Assembly (NCBI GenBank): GCA_017935525.1
Contig: JAGBHJ010000031.1
Span: 1-11,443, forward strand
Origin: Clostridia bacterium
GTDB taxonomy: Bacteria; Bacillota; Clostridia; HGM11327
Direction: 5' to 3'
DNA length: 11,443 nt
Shown here: piece after piece, positions 1-7,801 of the stretch
Numbering within the stretch: the stretch's first letter is position 1
How the letters are laid out: every line of letters begins with the position of its first letter
The notes under the pieces: model-generated
The model's database searches: none
What the model was told of the DNA's origin: nothing
The model's input: only the letters and a program-made list of their open reading frames with translations
Made by a program: the position numbers and the translations under genes

Positions 1-727
1 ATATTATTCCAAAAAAGCCTATAAACATCACTTTCATCACCAGCACTATCCAGTACGCCACCGTGCATCCCAGCATAACGTACTTCATCACGCCCGTTTT
101 CATCGTCGTTCTGTGGAAGCACATCAAGAGGACCACCGCATTGCCCGTCCAAGTAAAAAAATGTATCAACGCCTTTAACACAGGGCTTGCACCATCCACC
201 AGCACGGGCATAAGGTTTTCCAACTCAAAATTACGCATTGCGGAGATCATCAGTATAACGTAAGTAGCAACCATTACGCCAAACACTATGTTACTGAGGC
301 GAAGTATGGTATTAAAGCGGTAAAATTGCGCCAACACCACCAGAATCACCATCGGTACAACGTAATACGTCACAGGCTCGGGGGTATACGTGCTCATAAA
401 TACGTACTCCAGCGTCTGTCTGAAGTAGACAAAGGACTTAAATGCGTACAGCAATACAAACAACGCCGCAAGCACACTCCCAAGCGCCTCACCAAAGGCA
501 TATCGGCACATCCCCACTACTGTCCTTTGAGGCGCCATGATTCCTATACGCACAATAAAGTACGCAAAGACTATATCTATCACCGCAATAAGAGCAAATA
601 TCCACCACGCATCAATTCCAAGGTAGATATTTGCATAATTTGGTATAAAAAGCATCAAAAGGGGCGGCACAGTCACTATTATCATGTAGAAAAGCTCCTT
701 TGGCCGCAATTTATTTATATTGTCCAT
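1..727 (-). CDS. gerAB: Spore germination permease, GerAB family (partial, C-terminus outside window)
   Basis: This would be the integral-membrane B subunit of a GerA-type germinant receptor in the inner spore membrane; the family belongs to the APC amino-acid-transporter superfamily and helps recognise small germinants. About 242 codons are visible from the ATG at 727 (minus strand) and the frame runs open off the left edge, so roughly the last third of a usual 360-370 aa protein is missing. The N-terminus (KLRPKELFYMIIV) and the NLMPVLVDGASPVLKA segment near residues 170-185 fit the family. Several hydrophobic stretches of membrane-helix length are spread along it, with aromatic and basic residues between. 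The start lies 8 nt beyond the gerAA stop and only a weak TAAGG precedes it, which suggests translational coupling. The germinant cannot be inferred. Confidence 0.88.
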   Translation of the reverse strand, partial: MDNINKLRPKELFYMIIVTVPPLLMLFIPNYANIYLGIDAWWIFALIAVIDIVFAYFIVRIGIMAPQRTVVGMCRYAFGEALGSVLAALFVLLYAFKSFVYFRQTLEYVFMSTYTPEPVTYYVVPMVILVVLAQFYRFNTILRLSNIVFGVMVATYVILMISAMRNFELENLMPVLVDGASPVLKALIHFFTWTGNAVVLLMCFHRTTMKTGVMKYVMLGCTVAYWIVLVMKVMFIGFFGII

Positions 728-735
728 CTGTTACC

Positions 736-2184
736 TTACTTTGAATGTCTCATTCTTATTCTGTTTTTTGTGGGTATCGACTCGGGGCGCATAAACCTCT
801 GTGTAACGGGCTTCATCAAAAGCGCATCCTGCTTGTCGTTATCGTACAACGGCGCATATGGTGCCATGTAGGGCACTCCAAAGCTATTTAGGGAAAGCAT
901 ATGCAACGCCAACAGCACCGCACCTGCTATCAAGCCGAAAAATCCCATAAATCCGCCCAACAGAGTAAATACGAACCTCATCATATTGACGATATCCGCC
1001 TGCTCTGGGACGTTATATATCGTTATGGCGGAAACTGCGGATATCATAACCGCAGGACTGCTGATGGTACCCGCCTTTACAGCGGTCTCTCCCAGTATCA
1101 GCGCCCCCACTATGCTCAGCGCCGAGCCAATGTACCTCGGCATTCTGACGCTTGCCTCCTGCAATATCTCAAACAACAGCATGGTCACTATCAGCTCCAG
1201 CATTGGGTTCATGGGGATTCCGCTTCTGGCGTTGATTATTGTCAACAAAAAGTCCGTTGGCAGCATATCGTAGTGGAACAAAAGCATGGCAACGTACAGC
1301 CCCGGCAAAAATATCGCCATCACAAAGCTGGCAACCCTCAGCACTCGGAGTATGTTTCTTCTTTCCGTCAAGCCGTAGTAGTCGCCGCTGTCCTGAAAGC
1401 TCTCCACAAAAACGTAGGGCAACGTCAGCACAGCCGGCGAGCCGTCAACTATTACGCATATCCTACCCTCCAGCATTTTGCCTGCGGCGATGTCTGGCTT
1501 TTCCGTATTACCCACCTGGGAGAACACAGTACGCCTGTTGCTCTCCAAAAATGCGGAAATATACGCCGAATCAAGTATTCCGTCAATGTTTATCCGAGAT
1601 ATCTTGTCCTTTATCTGCGATACTATCCCCTCATCGGCAACCGTCTTTATATACGCCACGGCAACCGACGTAGAGCTGTACTTGCCCACCTTTATCACGT
1701 CAAACACAAGGTCGGGGGTCTTTAGCCTGCGCCTCAAAAGGGAAATATTCGTTCTGAGGTCCTCGTTAAAGCCCTCTCTGGGGCCACGTATAACGGATGA
1801 CGTGGGCGGCTCCTCCACACTTCTGTGTGCCCACTTTTTTACCGCCACACAAAGGAAGTCCTCCTGCCCGTCCATCAGCAATACCGCATCCCCATCCAGC
1901 ATCAAGGATGCCGCCATGCTTAAGTCCGACCAACGCACTACGCCCGTAAACGGGATCACGCGCCGCATGATGTCATCCATCAGCCGCGCCGAATCCTTTA
2001 CATCGGAGTACATCAACGGTCTGACAATATCCCTTGTCATCGCCTCGCCGTCAACAAGCTCCTCAATATATATGAGCGCCGCAGGAATACCGCCGCCAAT
2101 ATCAAATTGTCTCAATATGGGTGGCTTTTCCCCCGCAAACGTCTTTAGTATTTCTCTTGCTCTTTTTTCTGCAGTATCAATCAT
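736..2184 (-). CDS. gerAA: Spore germination receptor subunit A, GerA family
   Basis: The A subunit of a GerA-type germinant receptor, which with the B and C subunits forms a complex in the inner spore membrane that triggers germination. At 482 aa it has normal family length. The N-terminal soluble half contains the conserved EDLRTNISLLRRRLKTPDL stretch (about residues 141-159). The membrane half starts around ERRNILRVLRVASFVMAIFLP (about 275-295) and carries the family signature PMLELIVTMLLFEILQEASV (about 324-343), followed by further helices and a basic tail. The ATG overlaps the TGA of the upstream 72-codon gene in the string ATGATTGA, and no good SD precedes it, so translation is probably coupled. 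SpoVAF is a related family, but the adjacent gerAB-type gene favours GerAA. Forespore sigma-G control is usual for the family; I could not place a convincing sigma-G promoter. Confidence 0.93.
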   Translation of the reverse strand: MIDTAEKRAREILKTFAGEKPPILRQFDIGGGIPAALIYIEELVDGEAMTRDIVRPLMYSDVKDSARLMDDIMRRVIPFTGVVRWSDLSMAASLMLDGDAVLLMDGQEDFLCVAVKKWAHRSVEEPPTSSVIRGPREGFNEDLRTNISLLRRRLKTPDLVFDVIKVGKYSSTSVAVAYIKTVADEGIVSQIKDKISRINIDGILDSAYISAFLESNRRTVFSQVGNTEKPDIAAGKMLEGRICVIVDGSPAVLTLPYVFVESFQDSGDYYGLTERRNILRVLRVASFVMAIFLPGLYVAMLLFHYDMLPTDFLLTIINARSGIPMNPMLELIVTMLLFEILQEASVRMPRYIGSALSIVGALILGETAVKAGTISSPAVMISAVSAITIYNVPEQADIVNMMRFVFTLLGGFMGFFGLIAGAVLLALHMLSLNSFGVPYMAPYAPLYDNDKQDALLMKPVTQRFMRPESIPTKNRIRMRHSK

Positions 2185-2395
2185 AAAACCACATCTTTTG
2201 GCTATCCTTTAAGGAATCCACTATATTCTCCGTTCTGGATTCCCGTTCCTCAACGGTCTGTGCATTGTTGATATAGGAAACTATTCTTGCCTTTTGCTCG
2301 CTGGAAAGTGTCCCGAATTTAGTCCTTGCAGAAACGTCTCTGGACAGTCTGACGTCAAGCCCGTAGGGGATGTGGGTAATACTTCTGTAAATCAT
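2177..2395 (-). CDS. Small protein of unknown function, first gene of the ger operon
   Basis: A 72-aa protein I do not recognise. It is likely real: its ATG at 2395 sits 6 nt after a perfect AAGGAGG (2402-2408, minus strand), and its stop overlaps the gerAA start by 8 nt, so gerAA is probably translated by coupling to it. The protein is polar and charged, has no cysteine, no signal peptide and no membrane segment. Residues 31-68 (from LSSEQKARIVSYINNAQ through SLKDSQKMW) look mainly helical. Being first in a GerA-type operon suggests a role in the spore or forespore, but nothing in the sequence names one. It could also be mainly a leader whose translation sets gerAA expression. Confidence 0.7.
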   Translation of the reverse strand: MIYRSITHIPYGLDVRLSRDVSARTKFGTLSSEQKARIVSYINNAQTVEERESRTENIVDSLKDSQKMWFYD

Positions 2396-2401
2396 GCCCG
2401 C

Positions 2402-2408
2402 CCTCCTT
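2402..2408 (-). promoter_or_regulatory. Strong ribosome binding site for the 72-aa gene
   Basis: On the minus strand this reads AAGGAGG, a full match to the anti-SD core, 6 nt before the ATG at 2395. It is the best SD in the ger operon and is the main reason for accepting the small gene as real. Confidence 0.75.
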
Positions 2409-2448
2409 GGTAATGTTGTATTTTTTGATTTAATTATCAGCTATATAT

Positions 2449-2477
2449 TTGACAAAATCGATAAAAATATGTATAAT
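2449..2477 (+). promoter_or_regulatory. Sigma-A-type promoter of the rsmI operon
   Basis: TTGACA at 2449-2454 and TATAAT at 2472-2477 are separated by exactly 17 nt, a perfect vegetative consensus. Transcription would start near 2484, leaving a leader of about 33 nt before the rsmI ATG. The promoter lies in the gap between rsmI and the divergent ger operon. Confidence 0.88.
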
Positions 2478-2516
2478 AATATATGGAAAAAAACATCGAA
2501 GGGATACAGCATTATC

Positions 2517-3392
2517 ATGCCTACATTGTACGTTGTTGCCACACCTATCGGCAACCTTTCCGATCTCAGCCCCAGGGCAAAGGAGATCCTTTCAACAGTA
2601 GAGCTTATTGCCGCCGAGGACACCTCCCATACGGTCAAGCTGCTCAATTATTTTGACATAAAAACTCATATGATCTCATACCACAAATTCAACGAGGCGG
2701 AGCGCACGCCATACATAATCGGCAAAATGCTGGAAGACGGTATTGACGTTGCAATAGTCACAGATGCAGGTGCTCCCTGTATATCCGATCCCGGCTATGA
2801 CCTTATTGCCGCTGCCCGCCAAAGCAACATAAACGTAATAGGCGTACCCGGCCCCTGCGCCGCTGTTACCGCATTGAGCATTTCGGGCTTTCAGGTGGAC
2901 AGATTTGCGTTCTACGGTTTTTTGGACAGGGACAATAACAGGCGTACCGCACAGCTGGAGGAGATCAAAAACAGCCCCATCGAAAACTACGTTATATACG
3001 AATCCCCATTCAGAATAATCGATACACTCAAAGACATCGCAGAGCATATCCCCTCAAGGGTCTGCATATGTAACGACATCACCAAGCTCCATGAGTACAG
3101 CTTTTCCGCCGACGTTAGCGACGCAATAGCAGCCATGGAAGCAAACGAGAAAACAGAAAAGGGCGAATACGTTATTATCGTCAACAAATACCCTCAACAA
3201 AAAGAGGACGAAGCTGACAGCGAGCAGCCTTCAACGGAGGCTCTGCTGGTTGACTACATGGTAAAGCACGATTGCACCGCCAAGGACGCCATCGCATTCT
3301 TAAAAAGCTCCACAAAGCTTTCCAAAAAGGAGCTTTACAACGCCTCTCTCAATCTGAAGACATTGTTTGGTGACGAAGGCGAGGATGACTGA
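2517..3392 (+). CDS. rsmI: 16S rRNA (cytidine1402-2'-O)-methyltransferase RsmI
   Basis: RsmI methylates the 2'-OH of C1402 in the decoding centre of 16S rRNA using S-adenosylmethionine. The 291-aa protein has the family's tetrapyrrole-methylase-like fold and hallmarks: LYVVATPIGNLSDLS (residues 4-18), AAEDTSHTVKLLNYF (32-46), ISYHKFNE (53-60), the SAM-site motif VTDAGAPCISDPG (81-93) and VIGVPGPCAAVTALSISGF (107-125). The C-terminal part beyond about residue 225 is less conserved and lysine-rich. I chose the ATG at 2517, not the in-frame ATG at 2394: the latter lies upstream of the promoter, and the family N-terminus begins at MPTLYVV. A GAAGGGA sits 12 nt ahead, rather distant for an SD. It is the first gene of a long operon and its stop is 2 nt before the next start. 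Confidence 0.95.
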   Translation: MPTLYVVATPIGNLSDLSPRAKEILSTVELIAAEDTSHTVKLLNYFDIKTHMISYHKFNEAERTPYIIGKMLEDGIDVAIVTDAGAPCISDPGYDLIAAARQSNINVIGVPGPCAAVTALSISGFQVDRFAFYGFLDRDNNRRTAQLEEIKNSPIENYVIYESPFRIIDTLKDIAEHIPSRVCICNDITKLHEYSFSADVSDAIAAMEANEKTEKGEYVIIVNKYPQQKEDEADSEQPSTEALLVDYMVKHDCTAKDAIAFLKSSTKLSKKELYNASLNLKTLFGDEGEDD

Positions 3393-3394
3393 CG

Positions 3395-4186
3395 ATGCTT
3401 TTTGACGATCTTTTAGCCATATCCTTTATAAGCGGAGTGGGCGATAAAACGTTAAAAAAGGTGTCGCAGTTTGACACCGCAAGGCAGATATTGGCGCTTA
3501 CCGAGGACGAGCTTTACGACGTCTTTCATTACAAAAAGACAGCGGAAGAATTTGCCTGCCATTTTGACGATTACAGAGAGCTGGCAAAGCAAAAAAGAAA
3601 GGCTCTTGCCGACAGCGGCGCATACGTTTTGCATTGTGACAACAGCAAATACCCTCAAAGGCTTTTGACGCAGGAGGAGTATCCTACGTTTCTTTTCTGT
3701 AAGGGCAACCTTGAGCTTTTGAATTCAACTGCATCTGCCGCAATTTCGGGTCCCAGAAAAGCCTCTCCCCAAGGGCTTGACAATGCCGCAAGGACGGCAA
3801 CCCAATTAAATCGGCACGGCATAACCGTAGTTTCGGGTCTTGCAGTAGGTATAGACACCGCCGCCCACACGGCTTGCCTCAACACGGGCAATACAATAGC
3901 AGTCTTGCCGTTTTTTGCGTCTGTTTATCCCCAACAGAATACAGAGCTTGCACAGGATATCATCAACCGCGGAGGTCTGGTGGTCTCCAGGAATTACGAT
4001 CAGTTCAATATCAAATACCAGCTTCTCAGCAGGGATAAAGTCATAGTGGGAATGTCTGACGCCCTCTACGTGCCCGACGCATTCTCCACGGACAGCGGTA
4101 CGGCATATACCGTCAACCTGGCGCTGGAGGCAGAAAAAACAGTTTACACATACAAGAATAACAAATACCAAAGATTATCAAAGTAA
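3395..4186 (+). CDS. Divergent, short DprA/Smf-like DNA-processing protein
   Basis: Family members bind single-stranded DNA and load RecA during transformation; some relatives act elsewhere, for example in nucleotide-sensing defence. The 263-aa protein has a short N-terminal helical region with an ISGVGDKTLKKV helix-hairpin-helix-like stretch (10-22), then a Rossmann domain with YPQRL (86-90), AISGPRKASPQG (116-127), the best-kept motif VVSGLAVGIDTAAHTACL (145-162) and TIAVLPF (167-173). The usual F-P-x-R-N-R motif is replaced by LLSRDKVIVGMS (210-221), and the conserved SG-x-x-x-T becomes DSGTAYTV (233-240). It ends soon after this, without the C-terminal winged helix of full DprA (about 360 aa). 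It starts 2 nt after rsmI, with AAGGCGAGG upstream. Homology is clear; whether it does DprA's job is uncertain. Confidence 0.82.
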   Translation: MLFDDLLAISFISGVGDKTLKKVSQFDTARQILALTEDELYDVFHYKKTAEEFACHFDDYRELAKQKRKALADSGAYVLHCDNSKYPQRLLTQEEYPTFLFCKGNLELLNSTASAAISGPRKASPQGLDNAARTATQLNRHGITVVSGLAVGIDTAAHTACLNTGNTIAVLPFFASVYPQQNTELAQDIINRGGLVVSRNYDQFNIKYQLLSRDKVIVGMSDALYVPDAFSTDSGTAYTVNLALEAEKTVYTYKNNKYQRLSK

Positions 4187-4203
4187 TAACATAGGAGAAT
4201 ATT

Positions 4204-5133
4204 ATGAGCAACTACATACCTACAAAAGAAGAAATTACAGCAGTAAAGGGCAAGGGCTTTTTGCTGGATAAGACCACGGGCAGACATTTTAACGCAAGAG
4301 TTCTCACAGTCAACGGCAAAATGACGTCTGAGCAGATGGAGTTTATTGCCGATGCCGCAAGAAAGTTCGGTAACGGCTCCGTGGCACTCACCACAAGACT
4401 CACCGTGGAAATACAGCATATTCCCTACGAAAACATCTCCCCTCTTATTGAGTATTTAGAGTCCAACGGCTACGACGTAGGCGGCACAGGTCCCAGAGTG
4501 CGCCCCATCGTATCCTGCAAGGGTACCACCTGCCATTTTGGATTGATAGATACCTATTCATTATCAGAAAAGATACATTACCGTTTCTACAAGGGCTACC
4601 ATCAGGTCAAGCTTCCCCACAAATTCAAGATCGCCGTGGGCGGCTGTCCCAACAACTGCGTAAAGCCCAGTCTTAACGACGTCGGCATCATAGGCGCAAG
4701 AGTGCCCGTTATAAACGCAGAAAAATGCCGCGGATGCAAGATCTGTGCGGTAGAAAAGGCTTGCCCCGTTGGTGCGGCGCACATTGAGGACGGCAAGATA
4801 TCCATCCCAAAGGATGAATGTAATTCCTGCGGCAGATGTAAGGGCAAATGTCCCTTTGGCGCAGTTGAAGAATACATTGACGGCTACAAGCTTTACATTG
4901 GCGGCAGATGGGGCAAAAAGTACGCCATCGGCAGACCGCTTACACACGTGTTTACTACGGAGGATGAAATTCTGGACGTAATAGAGGCTTGCATTCTTTT
5001 GTTTAAGGACAAAGGTATTGCAGGGGAAAGATTTTCCGACACAATAGAAAGATTGGGCTTTGAAAACGTTGAGGCAGAGCTTTGCGGCGGCGATCTGCTC
5101 CAAAGAAAAGCAGATATAATCAATAAGCCGTGA
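4204..5133 (+). CDS. Siroheme/4Fe-4S sulfite or nitrite reductase-like protein with two ferredoxin clusters (AsrC-like)
   Basis: Probable cytoplasmic anaerobic reductase, 309 aa. An N-terminal ferredoxin-like half-domain (about 25-95, with GKMTSEQMEF and ALTTRLTVEIQ) precedes the siroheme/4Fe-4S cysteines: C105 and C110 in SCKGTTCHFG, C148 and C152 in GGCPNNCVKP. Two inserted 4Fe-4S motifs follow: C175, C178, C181, C187 and C206, C209, C212, C216, both ending in CP. A C-terminal tail closes the fold. This order matches AsrC-type anaerobic sulfite reductase subunits and the many related clostridial proteins. Sulfite or nitrite as substrate is inferred from family; no AsrA/AsrB partner is in view. 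A good SD (AGGAGA) lies 6 nt before the ATG. Its TGA overlaps the GTG start of the lipoprotein gene as GTGA. Confidence 0.88.
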   Translation: MSNYIPTKEEITAVKGKGFLLDKTTGRHFNARVLTVNGKMTSEQMEFIADAARKFGNGSVALTTRLTVEIQHIPYENISPLIEYLESNGYDVGGTGPRVRPIVSCKGTTCHFGLIDTYSLSEKIHYRFYKGYHQVKLPHKFKIAVGGCPNNCVKPSLNDVGIIGARVPVINAEKCRGCKICAVEKACPVGAAHIEDGKISIPKDECNSCGRCKGKCPFGAVEEYIDGYKLYIGGRWGKKYAIGRPLTHVFTTEDEILDVIEACILLFKDKGIAGERFSDTIERLGFENVEAELCGGDLLQRKADIINKP

Positions 5134-6071
5134 CTATATTAAAAAGGGCGACTTGCGTGCTCCTTGCACTTGCGCTTGCCATGGTCTTCCCAGCAGGATG
5201 CTCTGACAGCAATAACAACACAGCTAATGCATTTTTCACTTTTGAGGATGACGTACAAAACACCGTTATCCTTAAAGAAAGCCCCCAAAGGGTGGCAGTG
5301 CTGTTTTCATCCCTTGCCCAGATGTGACAATTGGCAGGCGGCGAGGTATCCGTCACCGTGGGAGAAAGTGTGGAAAGAGGCTTTGCGGACGACAGTACCC
5401 CATTGGTGGACAGCGGCGCAGGAAAAGCCATAAACAACGAGCTTTTGGTCGCCTCCGCCCCCGATCTTGTTATCGGCTCGGCTGATATTGCGGCTCACTT
5501 GCAAACGGCAGAGCTTATGAGGGAGGTAGGTATCCCCGTAGCGCTTTTTCGCATTGATGATTTTGAGGATTATTCCCACGCCATGGAGATCCTCTGCAGC
5601 ATAACGCAAAGGCAAGATCTTTACACAGCAAACGTCACCACACCCGCCACACAGATAGAAGCCATCAAAGGCTCCGTCCCAAGCGGAGAGCAAAAAAGAA
5701 TACTGTTTATACGCTGCGGGTCGTCATACAACGCCACAAAAGCAAAGACTGCAAAGGATAATTTCGTATGCGCCATGCTGGATCGGTTGGGCACCTACAA
5801 CATCGCAAATAATGCCCCCATTCTTTTGGATGGGCTCAGCATTGAAGAAATACTGGTGCAGGATCCTGAATATATTTTCTTTTCCACCATGGGTAACGAG
5901 GAAAAGGCAAAAGAATACATGAACGGACTTTTGCAGACCGAGGTCTGGCAGAGCCTTAACGCTGTAAAAAACGGTAACTACACATATTTGCCAAAGGAGC
6001 TTTTCCAATACAAGCCAAACCACCGTTGGGCAGAGGCCTACCAATACCTTTTTGATCAATTATATGAATAA
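5130..6071 (+). pseudogene. Iron-chelate-type ABC transporter substrate-binding lipoprotein, interrupted by an in-frame TGA
   Basis: One reading frame of 313 codons from GTG 5130 to TAA 6069 encodes a periplasmic-binding-protein-fold lipoprotein of the FecB/BtuF type, but codon 66 (5325-5327) is TGA. Before it come a signal peptide (KRATCVLLALALAMVFP), a lipobox-like PAGC with C24, and SPQRVAVLFSSLAQM. After it, still in frame, come QLAGGEVSVTVGESVERG, the SAPDLVIGSADIAAHLQTAE region and the second lobe. Related binding proteins typically have tryptophan at this position (SSxAxxW-x-LAGGE), so TGG to TGA is the simplest explanation. The gene's other tryptophans are TGG. Restart at TTG 5331 would give a protein with no export signal. 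It may be a fresh pseudogene, a readthrough gene, or a sequence error. The GTG start lacks a clear SD and overlaps the upstream stop by 4 nt. The ligand (ferric chelate, heme or cobalamin) cannot be told. Confidence 0.85.
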
Positions 6072-7056
6072 ATCAAGAATACCCCACAAAATACTCGGTA
6101 CAGTATTGCTTTTGTTTATAGTCTGTGTGTTAAGCATCAGACTGGGCAGTACCCATATGACCACGGATGAATTTATTCGCGGACTGCTTATGGCAGATGA
6201 TGCCTTGACATTTTCCACGATAATATACAAGCTCCGCCTGCCCAGAATGCTGGCAGGACTTTTGGCAGGTATTGGTCTGGCAACGTCCGGTACCATCCTG
6301 CAAAGCATCACGGGCAACAAAATGGCAAGCCCAAACATCGTTGGTGTAAACTCCGGCGCAGGTTTTGCCATAATACTGTCGTTGTCGTTAACGGGCATCA
6401 GCATAAGTCTTCTGCCTGTTGCGGCGTTTGTTGGGGCTTTTGCCGCCACCGCAGTGATAATACTCATTGCAAGCAGGCTTGGCGCAACCAAAACAAACGT
6501 AATTCTGACAGGTATCGCATTCAGCTCGATACTTTCCGCAGGAATATCCCTGCTGTCCCTGTTGGATACGGACGTTCTGGCAAATTACAATGCGTTTTCC
6601 ATAGGCTCAATTGCAGTTTCCTCGAGCGATCAGCTTTTGCTCCCCGCAATTATGATCGCATTTGCATTTGCAACGGCAATGTTCTTTGCTCAAAAAATAA
6701 ACGTGCTCTCCCTGGGTGACAGTATCGCAGGGTCGTTGGGCATAAATGTCAGAGCAACCAGAATAATTGCCATGCTCCTTGCAAGCATACTGGCAGGCAG
6801 CGCCGTCAGCTTTGCAGGGCTCTTGGGCTTTGTTGGGTTGATGTCTCCCCATATCGCCCGCACCATGGTAGGCAGTAACGCAAAGCATCTTTTGCCCTGT
6901 TCCGCCCTTTGCGGCAGTATCATCGTATTGCTGGCTGACCTTTTGGGCAGAGTCATATTTGCACCTTCGGAGCTGCCCGTAGGCATTCTGATGGCTTTGA
7001 TAGGTGCTCCGTTCTTTTTGATATTGCTGATAAAAAGGGGGCACAATAATGATTGA
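6064..7056 (+). CDS. FecCD-family ABC transporter permease (iron chelate/cobalamin type)
   Basis: The membrane-spanning subunit of an importer for iron-siderophore, heme or cobalamin-type ligands. The 330-aa protein is strongly hydrophobic, with about nine to ten helices as expected. Family signatures are clear: KLRLPRMLAGLLAGIGLA followed by SGTILQSITGNKMASPNIVG, then in the second half AVSFAGLLGFVGLMSPHIAR, the segment that contacts the ATPase, and LPVGILMALIGAPFFLILL near the end. I prefer ATG 6064 to the in-frame TTG 6052: it overlaps the lipoprotein gene's stop as ATGAATAA and gives the usual short N-terminus. No SD precedes either codon, so translation probably depends on ribosomes finishing the upstream gene. 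The TGA inside that gene could therefore also lower permease synthesis. The coding sequence itself is intact. Confidence 0.92.
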   Translation: MNKSRIPHKILGTVLLLFIVCVLSIRLGSTHMTTDEFIRGLLMADDALTFSTIIYKLRLPRMLAGLLAGIGLATSGTILQSITGNKMASPNIVGVNSGAGFAIILSLSLTGISISLLPVAAFVGAFAATAVIILIASRLGATKTNVILTGIAFSSILSAGISLLSLLDTDVLANYNAFSIGSIAVSSSDQLLLPAIMIAFAFATAMFFAQKINVLSLGDSIAGSLGINVRATRIIAMLLASILAGSAVSFAGLLGFVGLMSPHIARTMVGSNAKHLLPCSALCGSIIVLLADLLGRVIFAPSELPVGILMALIGAPFFLILLIKRGHNND

Positions 7057-7801
7057 GATAAATGACCTTTGTGTAATGGCAGGCAAAAAAGAAATTCTGA
7101 ACAACATCACCCTTTCCGTGCCTCGGGGAAAATTTACCGCAATTTTGGGCAAACACGGCTCCGGCAAATCCACGCTGATATCCTGTATTGCATCAAGCAT
7201 AAGGTACAGCGGCTCAATAAAGCTGGACGGAAGGCTCATATCAAAGATCCCCCCTCGCACCCGTGCAAGGCTCATCAGCGTGCTTCCGCAACACCTGACC
7301 TCCACCGATCTTACGGTAAGGGAGCTTGTATCACTCGGCAGAAGTGCATATACGGGTATCACCGCAAGGCTTTCAAGTAATGACGAGGAGATGATCACCC
7401 GAGCATTGGCGGTAACAGATATGACCGACCTTGCAGATATTGCCGTGGCAAAGCTTTCCGGCGGCGAAAGGCAATCCGCATTTATCGCAATGACAATCGC
7501 ACAGGATGCCAATGTGATGATATTTGATGAGCCCACAACGTACATGGATGCAAAAAGGGCTTTTGCGGTATCCGATCTGCTTCTATCATTCGTTAAATCG
7601 GATAACAAGACCGTCGTTGCTGTCATGCACGACATAAACAGAGCATTGACAATGGCTGATAACGTAGTTGTTCTGGAGGGTGGAAAAGTGATATTCAGCG
7701 GTTCTCCGGGGCAATGTAAGGATCTTGGCATTCCCACGGAGCATTTTGGGCTTACACGAATCGAAGATATCCAAGGCAGGGAGTTTTTTATCCACCCGTA
7801 A
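7049..7801 (+). CDS. ABC transporter ATP-binding protein, FepC/BtuD type
   Basis: The cytoplasmic ATPase that powers the FecCD-type importer. All nucleotide-binding motifs are present in the 250-aa protein: Walker A GKHGSGKST (34-42), Q-loop Q81 in LPQH, signature LSGGERQ (136-142), Walker B VMIFDE (156-161) with catalytic E161, and switch histidine H194 in VAVMHD. It should be active. The Walker A reads GKHGSGKS where GPNGSGKS is commoner, a minor change. The ATG overlaps the permease stop as ATGATTGA and has AAGGGGG a few bases upstream. It is the last gene of the rsmI operon. I see no hairpin terminator in the 30 nt between its stop and the next promoter. Confidence 0.94.
   Translation: MIEINDLCVMAGKKEILNNITLSVPRGKFTAILGKHGSGKSTLISCIASSIRYSGSIKLDGRLISKIPPRTRARLISVLPQHLTSTDLTVRELVSLGRSAYTGITARLSSNDEEMITRALAVTDMTDLADIAVAKLSGGERQSAFIAMTIAQDANVMIFDEPTTYMDAKRAFAVSDLLLSFVKSDNKTVVAVMHDINRALTMADNVVVLEGGKVIFSGSPGQCKDLGIPTEHFGLTRIEDIQGREFFIHP

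Noticed and set aside
326..871. A 181-codon plus-strand frame at the left of the window
   Set aside because: It is antisense to gerAB and the end of gerAA, and is rich in His, Arg and Tyr with no recognisable domain. The minus-strand frames give clear germination-protein sequence.
901..2212. Long plus-strand frames opposite gerAA
   Set aside because: They have skewed composition, no good SD and no domains. GerAA on the other strand carries conserved family motifs along its length.
2394..2516. N-terminal extension of RsmI from the ATG at 2394
   Set aside because: It would begin upstream of the TTGACA/TATAAT promoter and add 41 residues not found in the family; the conserved N-terminus begins at 2517.
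2396..2516. A sigma-G promoter for the ger operon on the minus strand
   Set aside because: Expected from the family, but no pair of boxes with acceptable spacing stood out in this AT-rich gap.
5325..5327. Recoding of TGA as tryptophan throughout the genome, or selenocysteine at this site
   Set aside because: Five genes in the window end in TGA at positions overlapping or directly preceding another start, and TGG is used for tryptophan, so a changed code is unlikely. No SECIS-like hairpin stands out just after the codon.
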